Translations under genes and position numbers: made by a program
The notes under the pieces: generated by a model
Seen by the model: only the letters and a program-made list of their open reading frames with translations
Databases searched by the model: none
Told to the model about the DNA's origin: nothing
NCBI GenBank assembly: GCA_016215605.1
Contig: JACRJB010000052.1
Location: 211,802-275,801, forward strand
Length of the DNA: 64,000 bases
Direction of reading: 5' to 3'
From: Rhodopseudomonas palustris
GTDB taxonomy: Bacteria; Pseudomonadota; Alphaproteobacteria; Rhizobiales; Xanthobacteraceae
Part shown: positions 55,962-64,000 of the stretch, in pieces
How positions within the stretch are numbered: the stretch's first letter is position 1
Layout: the number at the start of each line of letters is the position of its first letter

Positions 55962-58601
55962 CTAACCGAGCAGGCGGATCGCGGAGCCGCGGCCCGCGGA
56001 GTCCGGCGCCGGTGCCGCATTGGCGTCGGCGAGGCGCCGCATCATCGCCCCGGCGCGCCGCGCGCTGTAGTCGAGCAGCCAGAGTTCGAAGGCCGCCGGC
56101 GTCAGCGCCGGGGCGTAGAGGAATCCCTGGACGATGTCGCAACCGAGTTCGGACAGCAGCGCGAATTGCCCTTCGGTCTCGACGCCTTCGGCGATCACGC
56201 TGAGCTGCAGGCTCTGGCCGACGCGCACCACCGCGGTCACGACCGCGCGTTCGCTGGAATCGTGCTCGATGTTGCGCATGAAGCCGCGGTCGATCTTCAA
56301 TTCGCGGATCGGCAGCTGCGCCAGCCGGCTCAGGCTCGAATAGCCGGTGCCGAAATCGTCGAGCGACAATCCCACGCCGAGCCGGCGCAGCGCGTTCATC
56401 GTTTCGATCGCGAGCGAGCGCTCCTTCTGCACCACGCCCTCGGTCACTTCGAGCATCAGCACATTGGCCGGCAGCTGAAACTCGGCGAGAACATCGGCGA
56501 CCAAAGCGGCGAGATTCGGGTTCTGGAAGTTGATCGGCGACAGGTTGATCGACACGCAGGGAACATCCAGCCCCTGATCGCGCCACACCGCCATCTGCCG
56601 GCAGGCGGCGCGGATCGACCACAGCGCGATCTGCTCGATCAGGCCGCACTCCTCCGCGAGCGGAATGAACTTCGCCGGCGACACCGCGCCGAGTACCGGG
56701 TCGTTCCAGCGCGCCAGGGCCTCGACGCCGTGGATCGCGCCGTCGCAGGTCCTGATCTGCGGCTGATAGTACAGCTCCAGCGCATCGCGCGCGATCGCGT
56801 TGCGCAGCGCCGCGCTGTAGGCCATCCGTTCCTGCGCGGCGCTGTTCATGTCCTGGCTGAAGAACCGGTGGGTCGAACGCCCCGCCCGCTTGGCCTGATA
56901 CATCGCCGTATCGGCCTGCCGGATCAGCGTGTCGATGTCGGTCGCGTTGTCGGGATACAGGCTGATGCCGACGCTGGCGGACATCGGCACCTGTCGCGAT
57001 CCGATCCGCAGCGGGATCGTCAGCGCGTTGGCGATCCGCGACGCCACCAGCCCGGCTTCGGTCGCGTCGCGCCCCGGCATCACGATCACGAATTCGTCGC
57101 CGCCGAGCCGCCCGAGCATGTCGCCGGGTTGGATCTGTTCGCGCAGACGCTGTGCGAACTCGACGAGAAATTCGTCGCCGGCCGAATGGCCGAGCGTGTC
57201 GTTGACGTCCTTGAAATTGTCGACGTCGAGAAACGCCAGCGCGACGTGATCGTCCGCGCCGCAGGCCCCGGTCGCCTGCGCGATCAGGTCGCGCAGCCGC
57301 GCGCGGTTCGGCAGGCCGGTCAGCATGTCGTAATAGGCCAGCCGCGCGATCTGGGCGCGCGCTTCCTTGCGCTCGATCGCCAGCGCGCCGAGATGCACGC
57401 AGGCCTCGACGATCCGCTCGTGCCAGCGGCTCGGCGCACGGCATTCGCGGAAGTAGAAGGCGAAGGTTCCGATCACGCGGCCGTCCTTGGCCTTGATCGG
57501 CGACGACCAGCAGGCGCGCAGTCCGGCGGCGAGCGGCAGCGCCTTGAAGGGCTGCCAGCGCGGATCGTCGTCGAGGTCGATCGACAACACCGGCTTGCCG
57601 TAATAGGCCGCGGTCCCGCAGGAGCCGATCTCAGGACCGATCGCGACCCCGTCCAGCGCGCGCGAATACGCTTCTGGAAGGCTCGGGCCGCCGAGCGGAT
57701 GAACCAGCCCGCCGGAGTCGATGTGCAGCAGCGACGACACCACGTCGGGCGCGATCTTCTCGACGAAGCGGCACATCCGGTCGGCGATCTCGGTGATCGG
57801 CATCTCATCGGCCAGCGCGCCGAGCGTCAGTTGCTGCAGCGTGCGCAACTGCACGGTTTCCGAAATATCGGTCAGCAGCGCGAAGCCGTGATTGAGTTCG
57901 CCGCGCCCGTTGCGCAGCGCCTTGACGTCGGCGGACACCCAGATCTCTCCGCCGTGCTTATCGTAGAGCAGGATCTCTTCCTCGCCGCCCTCGTCCTCGC
58001 CCATCCAGCAGCCGAGGCTCGCCAGCGTCTCGCGATCGGTGTGCCGGCCCGCAAGCAGCGGCCCCGGCCGCTCGCCCTTCGCCTCCTCCGGCGTGTAACC
58101 GAACATCCGCGTGAAACCGGCATTGGTGTAGATGATCGTCTCGTCGCGATCGGTGACCACCACGGCACGGTTGGTGCGATCGGCGATCGACGTCAGCAGC
58201 GCCATTCCTTCGCGCCGCTCGACGTCCCGGGTGACGTCCCGGACGAAGGCGATGGTGCAGCCGCTGCAGCCGAACTGAACGTGCGAGACCGACACCGCGG
58301 CGCGGATCTGGCTGCCGTCCTTGCGGTCGATGCTGATTTCGGAGCCGCCCTCGTCGGCCGATGGATCGGCTGCCGCCGCCGCGGGCGCCGCTTCCCGCGC
58401 GCCGAGGTCGTCGAGCCCCAGCGAACCGACGTCGCAACCGAGCACCTCGGCGCGGTCGCGCCCCCAGATCGATTCCGCCGCGCCGTTGAAGTAACGCACG
58501 TGACGATCGGAATCCACGATCACGACGGCGTCGTTGGCCCGCTCGAGCGCGGCGAGCCGGACGGCCGGATCTTCCGCTGCGAACTCGTCGTCTGTGCCCA
58601 T
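55962..58601 (-). CDS. PAS-PAS-GAF-GGDEF-EAL cyclic di-GMP signalling protein (DosP-like)
   Basis: 879 residues from ATG 58601. PAS 1 about 16-125, PAS 2 about 140-250, GAF about 265-412, GGDEF 420-580 with intact GGDEF at about 500-504, EAL 598-845 with intact EAL in GVEALARW and the DDFGTG loop. Both the cyclase and phosphodiesterase cores look competent. Architecture and the N-terminal PAS pair resemble E. coli DosP, an oxygen-sensing phosphodiesterase; the heme His of DosP is not obvious here. Cytoplasmic; no membrane helix. Confidence 0.92.
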   Translation of the reverse strand: MGTDDEFAAEDPAVRLAALERANDAVVIVDSDRHVRYFNGAAESIWGRDRAEVLGCDVGSLGLDDLGAREAAPAAAAADPSADEGGSEISIDRKDGSQIRAAVSVSHVQFGCSGCTIAFVRDVTRDVERREGMALLTSIADRTNRAVVVTDRDETIIYTNAGFTRMFGYTPEEAKGERPGPLLAGRHTDRETLASLGCWMGEDEGGEEEILLYDKHGGEIWVSADVKALRNGRGELNHGFALLTDISETVQLRTLQQLTLGALADEMPITEIADRMCRFVEKIAPDVVSSLLHIDSGGLVHPLGGPSLPEAYSRALDGVAIGPEIGSCGTAAYYGKPVLSIDLDDDPRWQPFKALPLAAGLRACWSSPIKAKDGRVIGTFAFYFRECRAPSRWHERIVEACVHLGALAIERKEARAQIARLAYYDMLTGLPNRARLRDLIAQATGACGADDHVALAFLDVDNFKDVNDTLGHSAGDEFLVEFAQRLREQIQPGDMLGRLGGDEFVIVMPGRDATEAGLVASRIANALTIPLRIGSRQVPMSASVGISLYPDNATDIDTLIRQADTAMYQAKRAGRSTHRFFSQDMNSAAQERMAYSAALRNAIARDALELYYQPQIRTCDGAIHGVEALARWNDPVLGAVSPAKFIPLAEECGLIEQIALWSIRAACRQMAVWRDQGLDVPCVSINLSPINFQNPNLAALVADVLAEFQLPANVLMLEVTEGVVQKERSLAIETMNALRRLGVGLSLDDFGTGYSSLSRLAQLPIRELKIDRGFMRNIEHDSSERAVVTAVVRVGQSLQLSVIAEGVETEGQFALLSELGCDIVQGFLYAPALTPAAFELWLLDYSARRAGAMMRRLADANAAPAPDSAGRGSAIRLLG

Positions 58602-59478
58602 CGCCCAGCCCTGGAGCCTGTGGATTCTACGAGGCCATCCGATCAGATGGCGACTTTCTGTCGAACTACATATTAGCTCAAAGAGTGAGGAAAGGGTTGT
58701 TCCATTCGGCCCCTCGCGCCGGAGCGTGATCATCCTTACGAATCCGTTGCCGGCCTTCCAAGCAAATGTGGTCATCGCGCCGACCCGGACGGGCGCGGCC
58801 GCGCGGCGCCCGGTTGCGGCGTCGCGAGACGGCGCTGATGCGCCACAGCCCGGTCTCACAGGCGATCGCAGCCGCCCCCCGACGCGATGCGCCCGCGTCC
58901 GCGATTGTCGCAACGACGTCTCGGTTCGCGTCACACAGTAATTTTGCGAAACAGAGCCGCGCAGCGCGACTTCCCGCCGCTCCGCCGACGATTCGATAAA
59001 TTGCTGTCCGACAGCGACAAGTTGCACGTCTGCGCGACTCCGCGTCGCTTCTTGGTTTCTCCGCAATGCTACCCTCACTCTGCGACCACGAGCTGAGTGC
59101 CGCGACCGCGAGGGTCTCTTCGCAATCGATCAACCGTCGGAGTCGGATGCGGGAGATCGGATTGCTACTCAAGTCACTGCGGCATCACGCGCGTCCACTC
59201 GGGCGGCGCAAACTACTCGCCGGATCGACCGCCGCGCCGGCCATCGCCGTCAGGCCCAGCCTCAATGGTCCTTCCGGTTGGTCGCCACCCGGCCGGGTTA
59301 TCGACAATGGCGAGAGGGACGACGACGCGTTCTCCGGATTCGCGCGGTCCGGACTACGCGATCGTGGTGTCCGATGAGACACCGCGCGTTGTCCAGGTCC
59401 GGTTTGTTTCGTCTCAATGATCATCGCGCGGCGCCCGAACTAGGCTTGGACGTCCGCTTACTCCGCCAGGCGATCAGC
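58602..59478. other. 877-base region without a supportable gene
   Basis: Reading both strands, I see no frame with recognisable protein content and no RNA gene or repeat family member. It must hold the divergent promoters for the GGDEF-EAL gene and the membrane protein. One short hairpin GCTGTCCGACAGC is present. The bases around 58650-58690 and 58940-59010 are AT-richer and most suited to promoters. Confidence 0.5.
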
Positions 59479-61239
59479 ATGAACGATCGGGACGCAACGG
59501 ATTCGCCGCGCGCCGTCGCGGAGCACGACCGCGTGCGCCCGGTCGGTCTGCCGAGTTGGTCGGCCGGACTGATCGCATGGGCTGCGAGCGCCGCCATCGC
59601 GTTCCGGTCGAGCTTGTTGTCCGGGTTCGATCTCGTCTCCGGCAATGTCGGCGACGGCCGGCTGATCGCCTATCTGCACGAGCATCTGTACGCGGCGCTG
59701 CGCGGCCGGGCCGAGCTGCTGTCGCCGTCGTTCTATTTTCCGCAGCGAAACGTACTCGGCTACACCGACGCGTTCCTGCTCGACGCGCTGCCCTACTCCG
59801 CCCTGCGCGTAGTCGGGCTCGATCCGTTTCTCGCCGCGCAGGCGCTCGCGATCGCCTTGTCGCTCGCCTGCTTCGGCGCAACTCTGGTGATCTGCCGCCG
59901 CTACCTGCGGCTGACTCCGGCGCTCGCGGTCGGCGCCGCCGTGCTGATCACCTTCCCGAACAATCTGATGTTCAAGACCGCGGAAGCGCATCCGAATTTC
60001 TTTGCGCTGTACGACGTACCCTGCATCGTGCTGCTGGCGCTGTGGGCGATCGAGGCGTTTCCGCGCCCGACGCGCTGGTCGCTCGCCCGCGCCGGCATCG
60101 CCGGCCTGTTGTACGGGCTGCTGTTCGCGACCTCGTTCTACGTCGCCTGGCTGTTCGCGCTGACGCTGCTGTTCGGCCTCGGTACGATCGCGCTGATGCG
60201 CCGAGGCGAGACGCTCGCGCTGCTCAGACAGCATCCAAGGCCGTGCGGCGCGCTGGCCGCCGCCGCGGCGGCGGGTTTCGTCATCGGCATCGTGCCGCTG
60301 CTGATGATCTATCTGCCGGCGCTGCAGCAGCAGTCCGGCCGGTCGTTCCGCGACTACATCAGCTTCGCGCCGTTTCCCAAGGATCTGCTCAACGTCGGCA
60401 CCTCGAATGGGGCGTGGGGCTGGCTGGTCGACCGGTCGCTCGGCGACGTCCCCCACGAACGCGCCCTCGCCGTCACCCCGGTGATGACCGCGTGCCTGCT
60501 GATCCTGCTGGTACGGCTGCGCCGCATCGCCGGGCCGGCGGTGCGCACGCCGTGGCCCGTGGTGTTCGGCGCCGCCTGCGCCGCGGTGTGGGCGCTGTCG
60601 TGGCTCGCGACGATGCGGATCGGAACGTTCAGCCCGTTCTGGCTGGCCTATCATATCATCCCGGGCAGCGTCGCAATCCGGGCCGGCGGACGGATCCAGC
60701 TGCTGGTGAATCTGTGGGTGGTGCTCGGTCTCGCGGTGCTGCTGCAGCACTGGATCGACACCACCGCGAGCGGCCGGCGACGCGCCCGGCAGGTGATCGC
60801 GGGACTCGTCGTCGCCGTCTGCCTCGCCGAACAGATCAGCCTGCAGCCCGCCAACCTGCCGCGGCACGCCGAGCTGGAGCGGCTCGCCGCGGTGCCGCCG
60901 CCGCCGGCGGCGTGCCGGGCGTTCGTGGTCGACGCCGGACGGCCGCCGCACGACGCATTGCGGAACTGGGACGCGATGTGGATCTCGATGCGGGTCGGCC
61001 TGCCGACGATCAACGGCGACTCCGGATGGACGCCGCCCGGCTGGCGCCTCAACGACGCCGACATCCGCTACGACGAGGCGGTGCTGGCGTGGATCACTCA
61101 CACCGGCCTGACGCAGCAGCTCTGCCTGTATCAGCGCGACACCCGGCGCTGGTCGCTGCTCGATTTCGAAGCGCCCGCGCCTCCACCGACGTCGCCGGCC
61201 CTGCAGCCGACCGCGCGGGCGGGTCCGCAGATCGACTGA
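59479..61239 (+). CDS. Polytopic membrane protein, glycosyltransferase (GT-C)-like
   Basis: 586 residues from ATG 59479. About ten membrane helices. The first loop has GNVGDGRLIAYLHEHLY, with the acidic residue after helix 1 that GT-C enzymes use, and SPSFYFPQRNVLGYTDAFLLDALPY, common in membrane proteins of the DUF2142/PMT-like type. The C-terminal 130 residues are soluble and Pro-rich at the end. Role in adding sugars to lipids or polymers is likely but unproven. Confidence 0.7.
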   Translation: MNDRDATDSPRAVAEHDRVRPVGLPSWSAGLIAWAASAAIAFRSSLLSGFDLVSGNVGDGRLIAYLHEHLYAALRGRAELLSPSFYFPQRNVLGYTDAFLLDALPYSALRVVGLDPFLAAQALAIALSLACFGATLVICRRYLRLTPALAVGAAVLITFPNNLMFKTAEAHPNFFALYDVPCIVLLALWAIEAFPRPTRWSLARAGIAGLLYGLLFATSFYVAWLFALTLLFGLGTIALMRRGETLALLRQHPRPCGALAAAAAAGFVIGIVPLLMIYLPALQQQSGRSFRDYISFAPFPKDLLNVGTSNGAWGWLVDRSLGDVPHERALAVTPVMTACLLILLVRLRRIAGPAVRTPWPVVFGAACAAVWALSWLATMRIGTFSPFWLAYHIIPGSVAIRAGGRIQLLVNLWVVLGLAVLLQHWIDTTASGRRRARQVIAGLVVAVCLAEQISLQPANLPRHAELERLAAVPPPPAACRAFVVDAGRPPHDALRNWDAMWISMRVGLPTINGDSGWTPPGWRLNDADIRYDEAVLAWITHTGLTQQLCLYQRDTRRWSLLDFEAPAPPPTSPALQPTARAGPQID

Positions 61240-61273
61240 GGCCGAGTACCCGCCTTGTTGTCGGCAAAACTAT

Positions 61274-61945
61274 TCAAGGTCCACGCTTCAGCGGCAGCCC
61301 CGCAGCCCCCGCTTCGAGCGGCCCGACAAAATGATCTTGGATCCATCGAGGTACTTCGCCGGTGACGTTCAAACAGAAGCCTGCATCGATCCGTCGCAAT
61401 TCCGCGACGGGCCGCAGTCCAAACCGCCGCGTCGCCGGAGTTGATGCGGAGCTCGGTCGCAGGAATCTGCTGTTGTCGAACAGCACGGTCCGATCAGCAA
61501 TCAGCGCGGCCGGTACCAACAGCTCGAGGGTGCGCGCATAGCGTGACCGCACGCGATCTTCCGGAACATCGTGACCGCCGAGCCTGACGCGCTGCGCCAC
61601 GCGTTTCACATTGAGTGCGGCATCGGAGGTGCAGACGAACAACAGCGTGACGTCATATCCGGAAGCTGCCGCACGTCTCATCAAATCGAGCTTGCTGGGG
61701 TGAGACATCACGGTCTCGAACGTGAAATTCTGGCGTGATTGCAGACAGGCTTCTCGCCGCTCATCGGCAATATCCTGAGCTGCGCGTGAGCGAGCCGGCT
61801 CGCTCAAATCGAGCGTGGCAGCGATTTGATCCGGATTGATGTAGACGCCGAAATCGACGCCCGCGCTCGACAGATAGTTGGTGAGCGTGCTCTTGCCCGA
61901 GCCGTTCGGCCCGGCCACCACCATCATGAATGGCCGGCCGCTCAC
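61274..61945 (-). CDS. Zeta-toxin-like P-loop kinase
   Basis: 223 residues, GTG start at 61945; ATG 61927 is the alternative. Walker A is AGPNGSGKSTL, then YINPDQIAATLDL with the Asp expected in zeta proteins, the strand TFETVMSHPSKLDLMR and the Arg pair RVRLGGHDVPEDRVRSRY. Zeta toxins phosphorylate UDP-N-acetylglucosamine or amino sugars. The upstream 65-residue gene ends eight bases before its start and is the likely antitoxin. Confidence 0.88.
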   Translation of the reverse strand: MSGRPFMMVVAGPNGSGKSTLTNYLSSAGVDFGVYINPDQIAATLDLSEPARSRAAQDIADERREACLQSRQNFTFETVMSHPSKLDLMRRAAASGYDVTLLFVCTSDAALNVKRVAQRVRLGGHDVPEDRVRSRYARTLELLVPAALIADRTVLFDNSRFLRPSSASTPATRRFGLRPVAELRRIDAGFCLNVTGEVPRWIQDHFVGPLEAGAAGLPLKRGP

Positions 61946-61953
61946 ACCTCAGA

Positions 61954-62151
61954 TCAGCGACGACGCCCGGCCACTTTCTTCCGGGATCGCTCCCGATCCG
62001 TCGAGCCGCCGGATTCGACGATCGGTCCGTCGGTCTGCTCTGTGCCGCTCACCGTCACGCCGGCCGCATAGGCCCGGTCGGCGGCCTGCTGCGCTGCTGC
62101 AGCGCCTGCTTCCGCAAGCTCGGCGAACGTCAGATCGACTGCACGCTTCAT
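61954..62151 (-). CDS. Small antitoxin-like protein for zeta toxin
   Basis: 65 residues with GGAGG before the ATG. N-terminal half is an Ala-rich helix (FAELAEAGAAAAQQAADRAY); the C terminus is very basic (RERSRKKVAGRRR). Size, order and eight-base spacing to the kinase fit an antitoxin that blocks a zeta-like toxin. No sequence match to classical epsilon. Confidence 0.7.
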   Translation of the reverse strand: MKRAVDLTFAELAEAGAAAAQQAADRAYAAGVTVSGTEQTDGPIVESGGSTDRERSRKKVAGRRR

Positions 62152-62215
62152 CGCTGCGCCTCCGGCACGCGTTCAACTCCCGCAATCTAGGCGCGCGCGG
62201 GGACGATCGCCAGCC

Positions 62216-62500
62216 TCAATGCAGCCGGAACACGCCGTCGATGGCGCGCAGTTCGGCTGGTTTGATCAGCTTGGAGTGTGCCACGGTGACGGAGAACAGC
62301 GGTCCCTCGAGTTCCTTCTCCCAGAACGACAGAAAATCCTTGAGCGCCGGGAAATGCGGGAACAGGTCGTAGTTCTGCCAAGTGTAGCTCTGCAGCAGCC
62401 AGTTGCGATCCGGCCGGCGGTACAGAATTTCCGCCGTCGTCAAACCGTAGCCGAGCACCTGTTTCCTGAAGTCTTCAGAGACTGCACCTTGTCCGTCCAT
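62216..62500 (-). CDS. usg: Usg-family protein
   Basis: 94 residues from ATG 62500 with AGGAGG upstream. Nearly the whole protein fits the alphaproteobacterial Usg family: GYGLTTAEILYRRPD, WQNYDLFPHFPALKDFL and PAELRAIDGVFRLH. Role unknown; named from a gene next to trp genes in Caulobacter. Divergent from groES. Confidence 0.88.
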   Translation of the reverse strand: MDGQGAVSEDFRKQVLGYGLTTAEILYRRPDRNWLLQSYTWQNYDLFPHFPALKDFLSFWEKELEGPLFSVTVAHSKLIKPAELRAIDGVFRLH

Positions 62501-62785
62501 GCCAACCTCCTGGGGTAGAGCGCATTCAGCAAAAGTGGTGTCCGGCTTGCGGGATCGATGTGCTCTACGGCCTGTCCTGACTGCCCGCCGGGTTCCGGTG
62601 TCCACTTCAGCCGGCGGGGCTGCTGCAATTGTGACGTCACCAAGTAACCTATCTCAAGCCCAAAAGTTTAACGTTGTGTGTAAAAAGTCAGCGTTAGCAG
62701 CGACTTAGGACAAGTGCTAGCAGCAGCGCCGGTTAATGGCCGGGGCCGGCGCGGCGCTCGCGCGCGTTAAGCCTGGTGCGCGGAA

Positions 62786-62812
62786 TTGGCAGAAGTTCCC
62801 CCCGAGTGCCAA
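62786..62812. promoter_or_regulatory. CIRCE-like element 1
   Basis: TTGGCAGAA-N9-GAGTGCCAA. The right arm matches the CIRCE consensus well (GAGTGCTAA) but the left arm is degenerate at its inner end. HrcA is the known CIRCE repressor. Confidence 0.6.
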
Positions 62813-62871
62813 TTTTTCTGCTATCCACCCTTGTCTCCCCACAGGTGCTGGATTATCTCCTCAATGTCGGC

Positions 62872-62898
62872 TTGGCACTCGTCGGGCTCGACTGCCAA
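62872..62898. promoter_or_regulatory. CIRCE-like element 2
   Basis: TTGGCACTC-N9-GACTGCCAA. The left arm is close to consensus (TTAGCACTC), the right arm has one inner mismatch. Lies about 45 bases before the groES start. Confidence 0.75.
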
Positions 62899-62931
62899 TT
62901 TGCAGAAATTCTGAAAACTGTTCAGAAACTT

Positions 62932-62937
62932 AGGAGG
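62932..62937 (+). promoter_or_regulatory. Ribosome binding site of groES
   Basis: AGGAGG, six bases before the ATG at 62944. Confidence 0.85.
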
Positions 62938-62943
62938 ACTTGC

Positions 62944-63261
62944 ATGAATTTCCGTCCGCTTCACGACCGCGTCGTGGTCAAGCGCATCGACGCCGAAGAG
63001 AAGACCGCTGGCGGTATCATCATTCCTGACTCGGCCAAGGAAAAGCCCTCGCAGGGCGAAATCGTCGCCGTCGGCCCGGGTGGCCGCGACGAAGCCGGCA
63101 AGCTGATCCCGATCGACCTCAAGGTCGGCGACCGGGTGCTGTTCGGCAAGTGGTCGGGCACCGAAGTCAAGATCGACGGCAAAGAGCTGCTGATCATGAA
63201 GGAAAGCGACATCATGGGCGTCATCACCGACGTCGCGCCCGCCAAGAAGAAGGCGGCCTGA
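62944..63261 (+). CDS. groES: Co-chaperonin GroES
   Basis: 105 residues, the usual size plus a Lys-rich tail. Begins [19 protein letters not shown]; the mobile loop [13 protein letters not shown] and the [12 protein letters not shown] region are conserved. It caps the GroEL ring. Controlled by the CIRCE-like elements upstream. groEL follows after a family D repeat. Confidence 0.98.
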   Translation: MNFRPLHDRVVVKRIDAEEKTAGGIIIPDSAKEKPSQGEIVAVGPGGRDEAGKLIPIDLKVGDRVLFGKWSGTEVKIDGKELLIMKESDIMGVITDVAPAKKKAA

Positions 63262-63273
63262 GTCGCGCTTCGG

Positions 63274-64000
<727 letters not shown>

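Noticed and set aside
56166..58676. Plus-strand frame of 836 codons opposite the GGDEF-EAL gene
   Set aside because: Shadow frame; the minus strand encodes clear domains.
58678..59172. Minus-strand frame of 164 codons in the long gap
   Set aside because: No recognisable motif, no ribosome site; not supportable as a gene.

Overview
The window reads as a chromosomal segment of a high-GC alphaproteobacterium. The gene families, the RuBisCO-like protein close to a groESL operon, and dense dispersed palindromic repeats point to the Bradyrhizobium/Rhodopseudomonas group, with Rhodopseudomonas palustris most likely. This is an inference from content; no database was searched. No rRNA, tRNA, CRISPR array, transposase or integrase was recognised.

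Layout. 1-4022: the tail of a WYL-domain regulator, then an AT-richer patch that abuts the 3' end of guaA. The patch holds a decayed guaA fragment (672-783), an SF1 helicase gene and an upstream gene split by one in-frame TGA. 4023-13000: housekeeping genes (guaA, rsmB, guaB), a MAPEG membrane protein, an oxidoreductase and an AbiEii-like toxin pair. 12949-20245: an MFS exporter, then a LysR regulator and a seven-gene same-strand run joining an ABC importer to RutB, RutC and RutD homologues but no RutA. 20385-31579: a tiny zinc-ribbon protein, rlmE, a Ppx/GppA phosphatase, a lone form II CoxL-like molybdoenzyme subunit, a branched-chain-type binding protein, a MaoC-like protein, a YaiI protein, an ABC-F ATPase and a D-threonine aldolase-like enzyme.

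31927-41446 is mostly minus strand: a flavoprotein, an SDR/MaoC/quinone reductase/HCCA isomerase group resembling a beta-oxidation cassette, a GST, a stand-alone MetE core, gpt, a thioesterase and a CinA-type protein. 41657-46188 is a four-gene cluster of circularly permuted ATP-grasp, alpha-E, transglutaminase and Anbu proteasome-like peptidase, a predicted peptide synthesis and degradation system whose substrate I cannot tell. 46453-55719 carries a GNAT enzyme, an SDR, an acyltransferase, an ArsR regulator with a clear operator and a duplicated His-rich protein, an orphan, an I42 inhibitor, a RuBisCO-like protein with a cupin, an MFS transporter and a NupC nucleoside transporter. 55962-64000 holds a PAS-PAS-GAF-GGDEF-EAL protein, a polytopic membrane protein, a zeta-like toxin pair, usg and groES-groEL behind two CIRCE-like elements.

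Many intergenic spaces are filled by at least five families of composite inverted repeats (about 80-170 bp), seven of them near-complete copies of one family. The most unusual items are the guaA-flanked helicase patch, the RutA-less rut-like transport operon, the Anbu cluster, and the ArsR/His-rich metal module.
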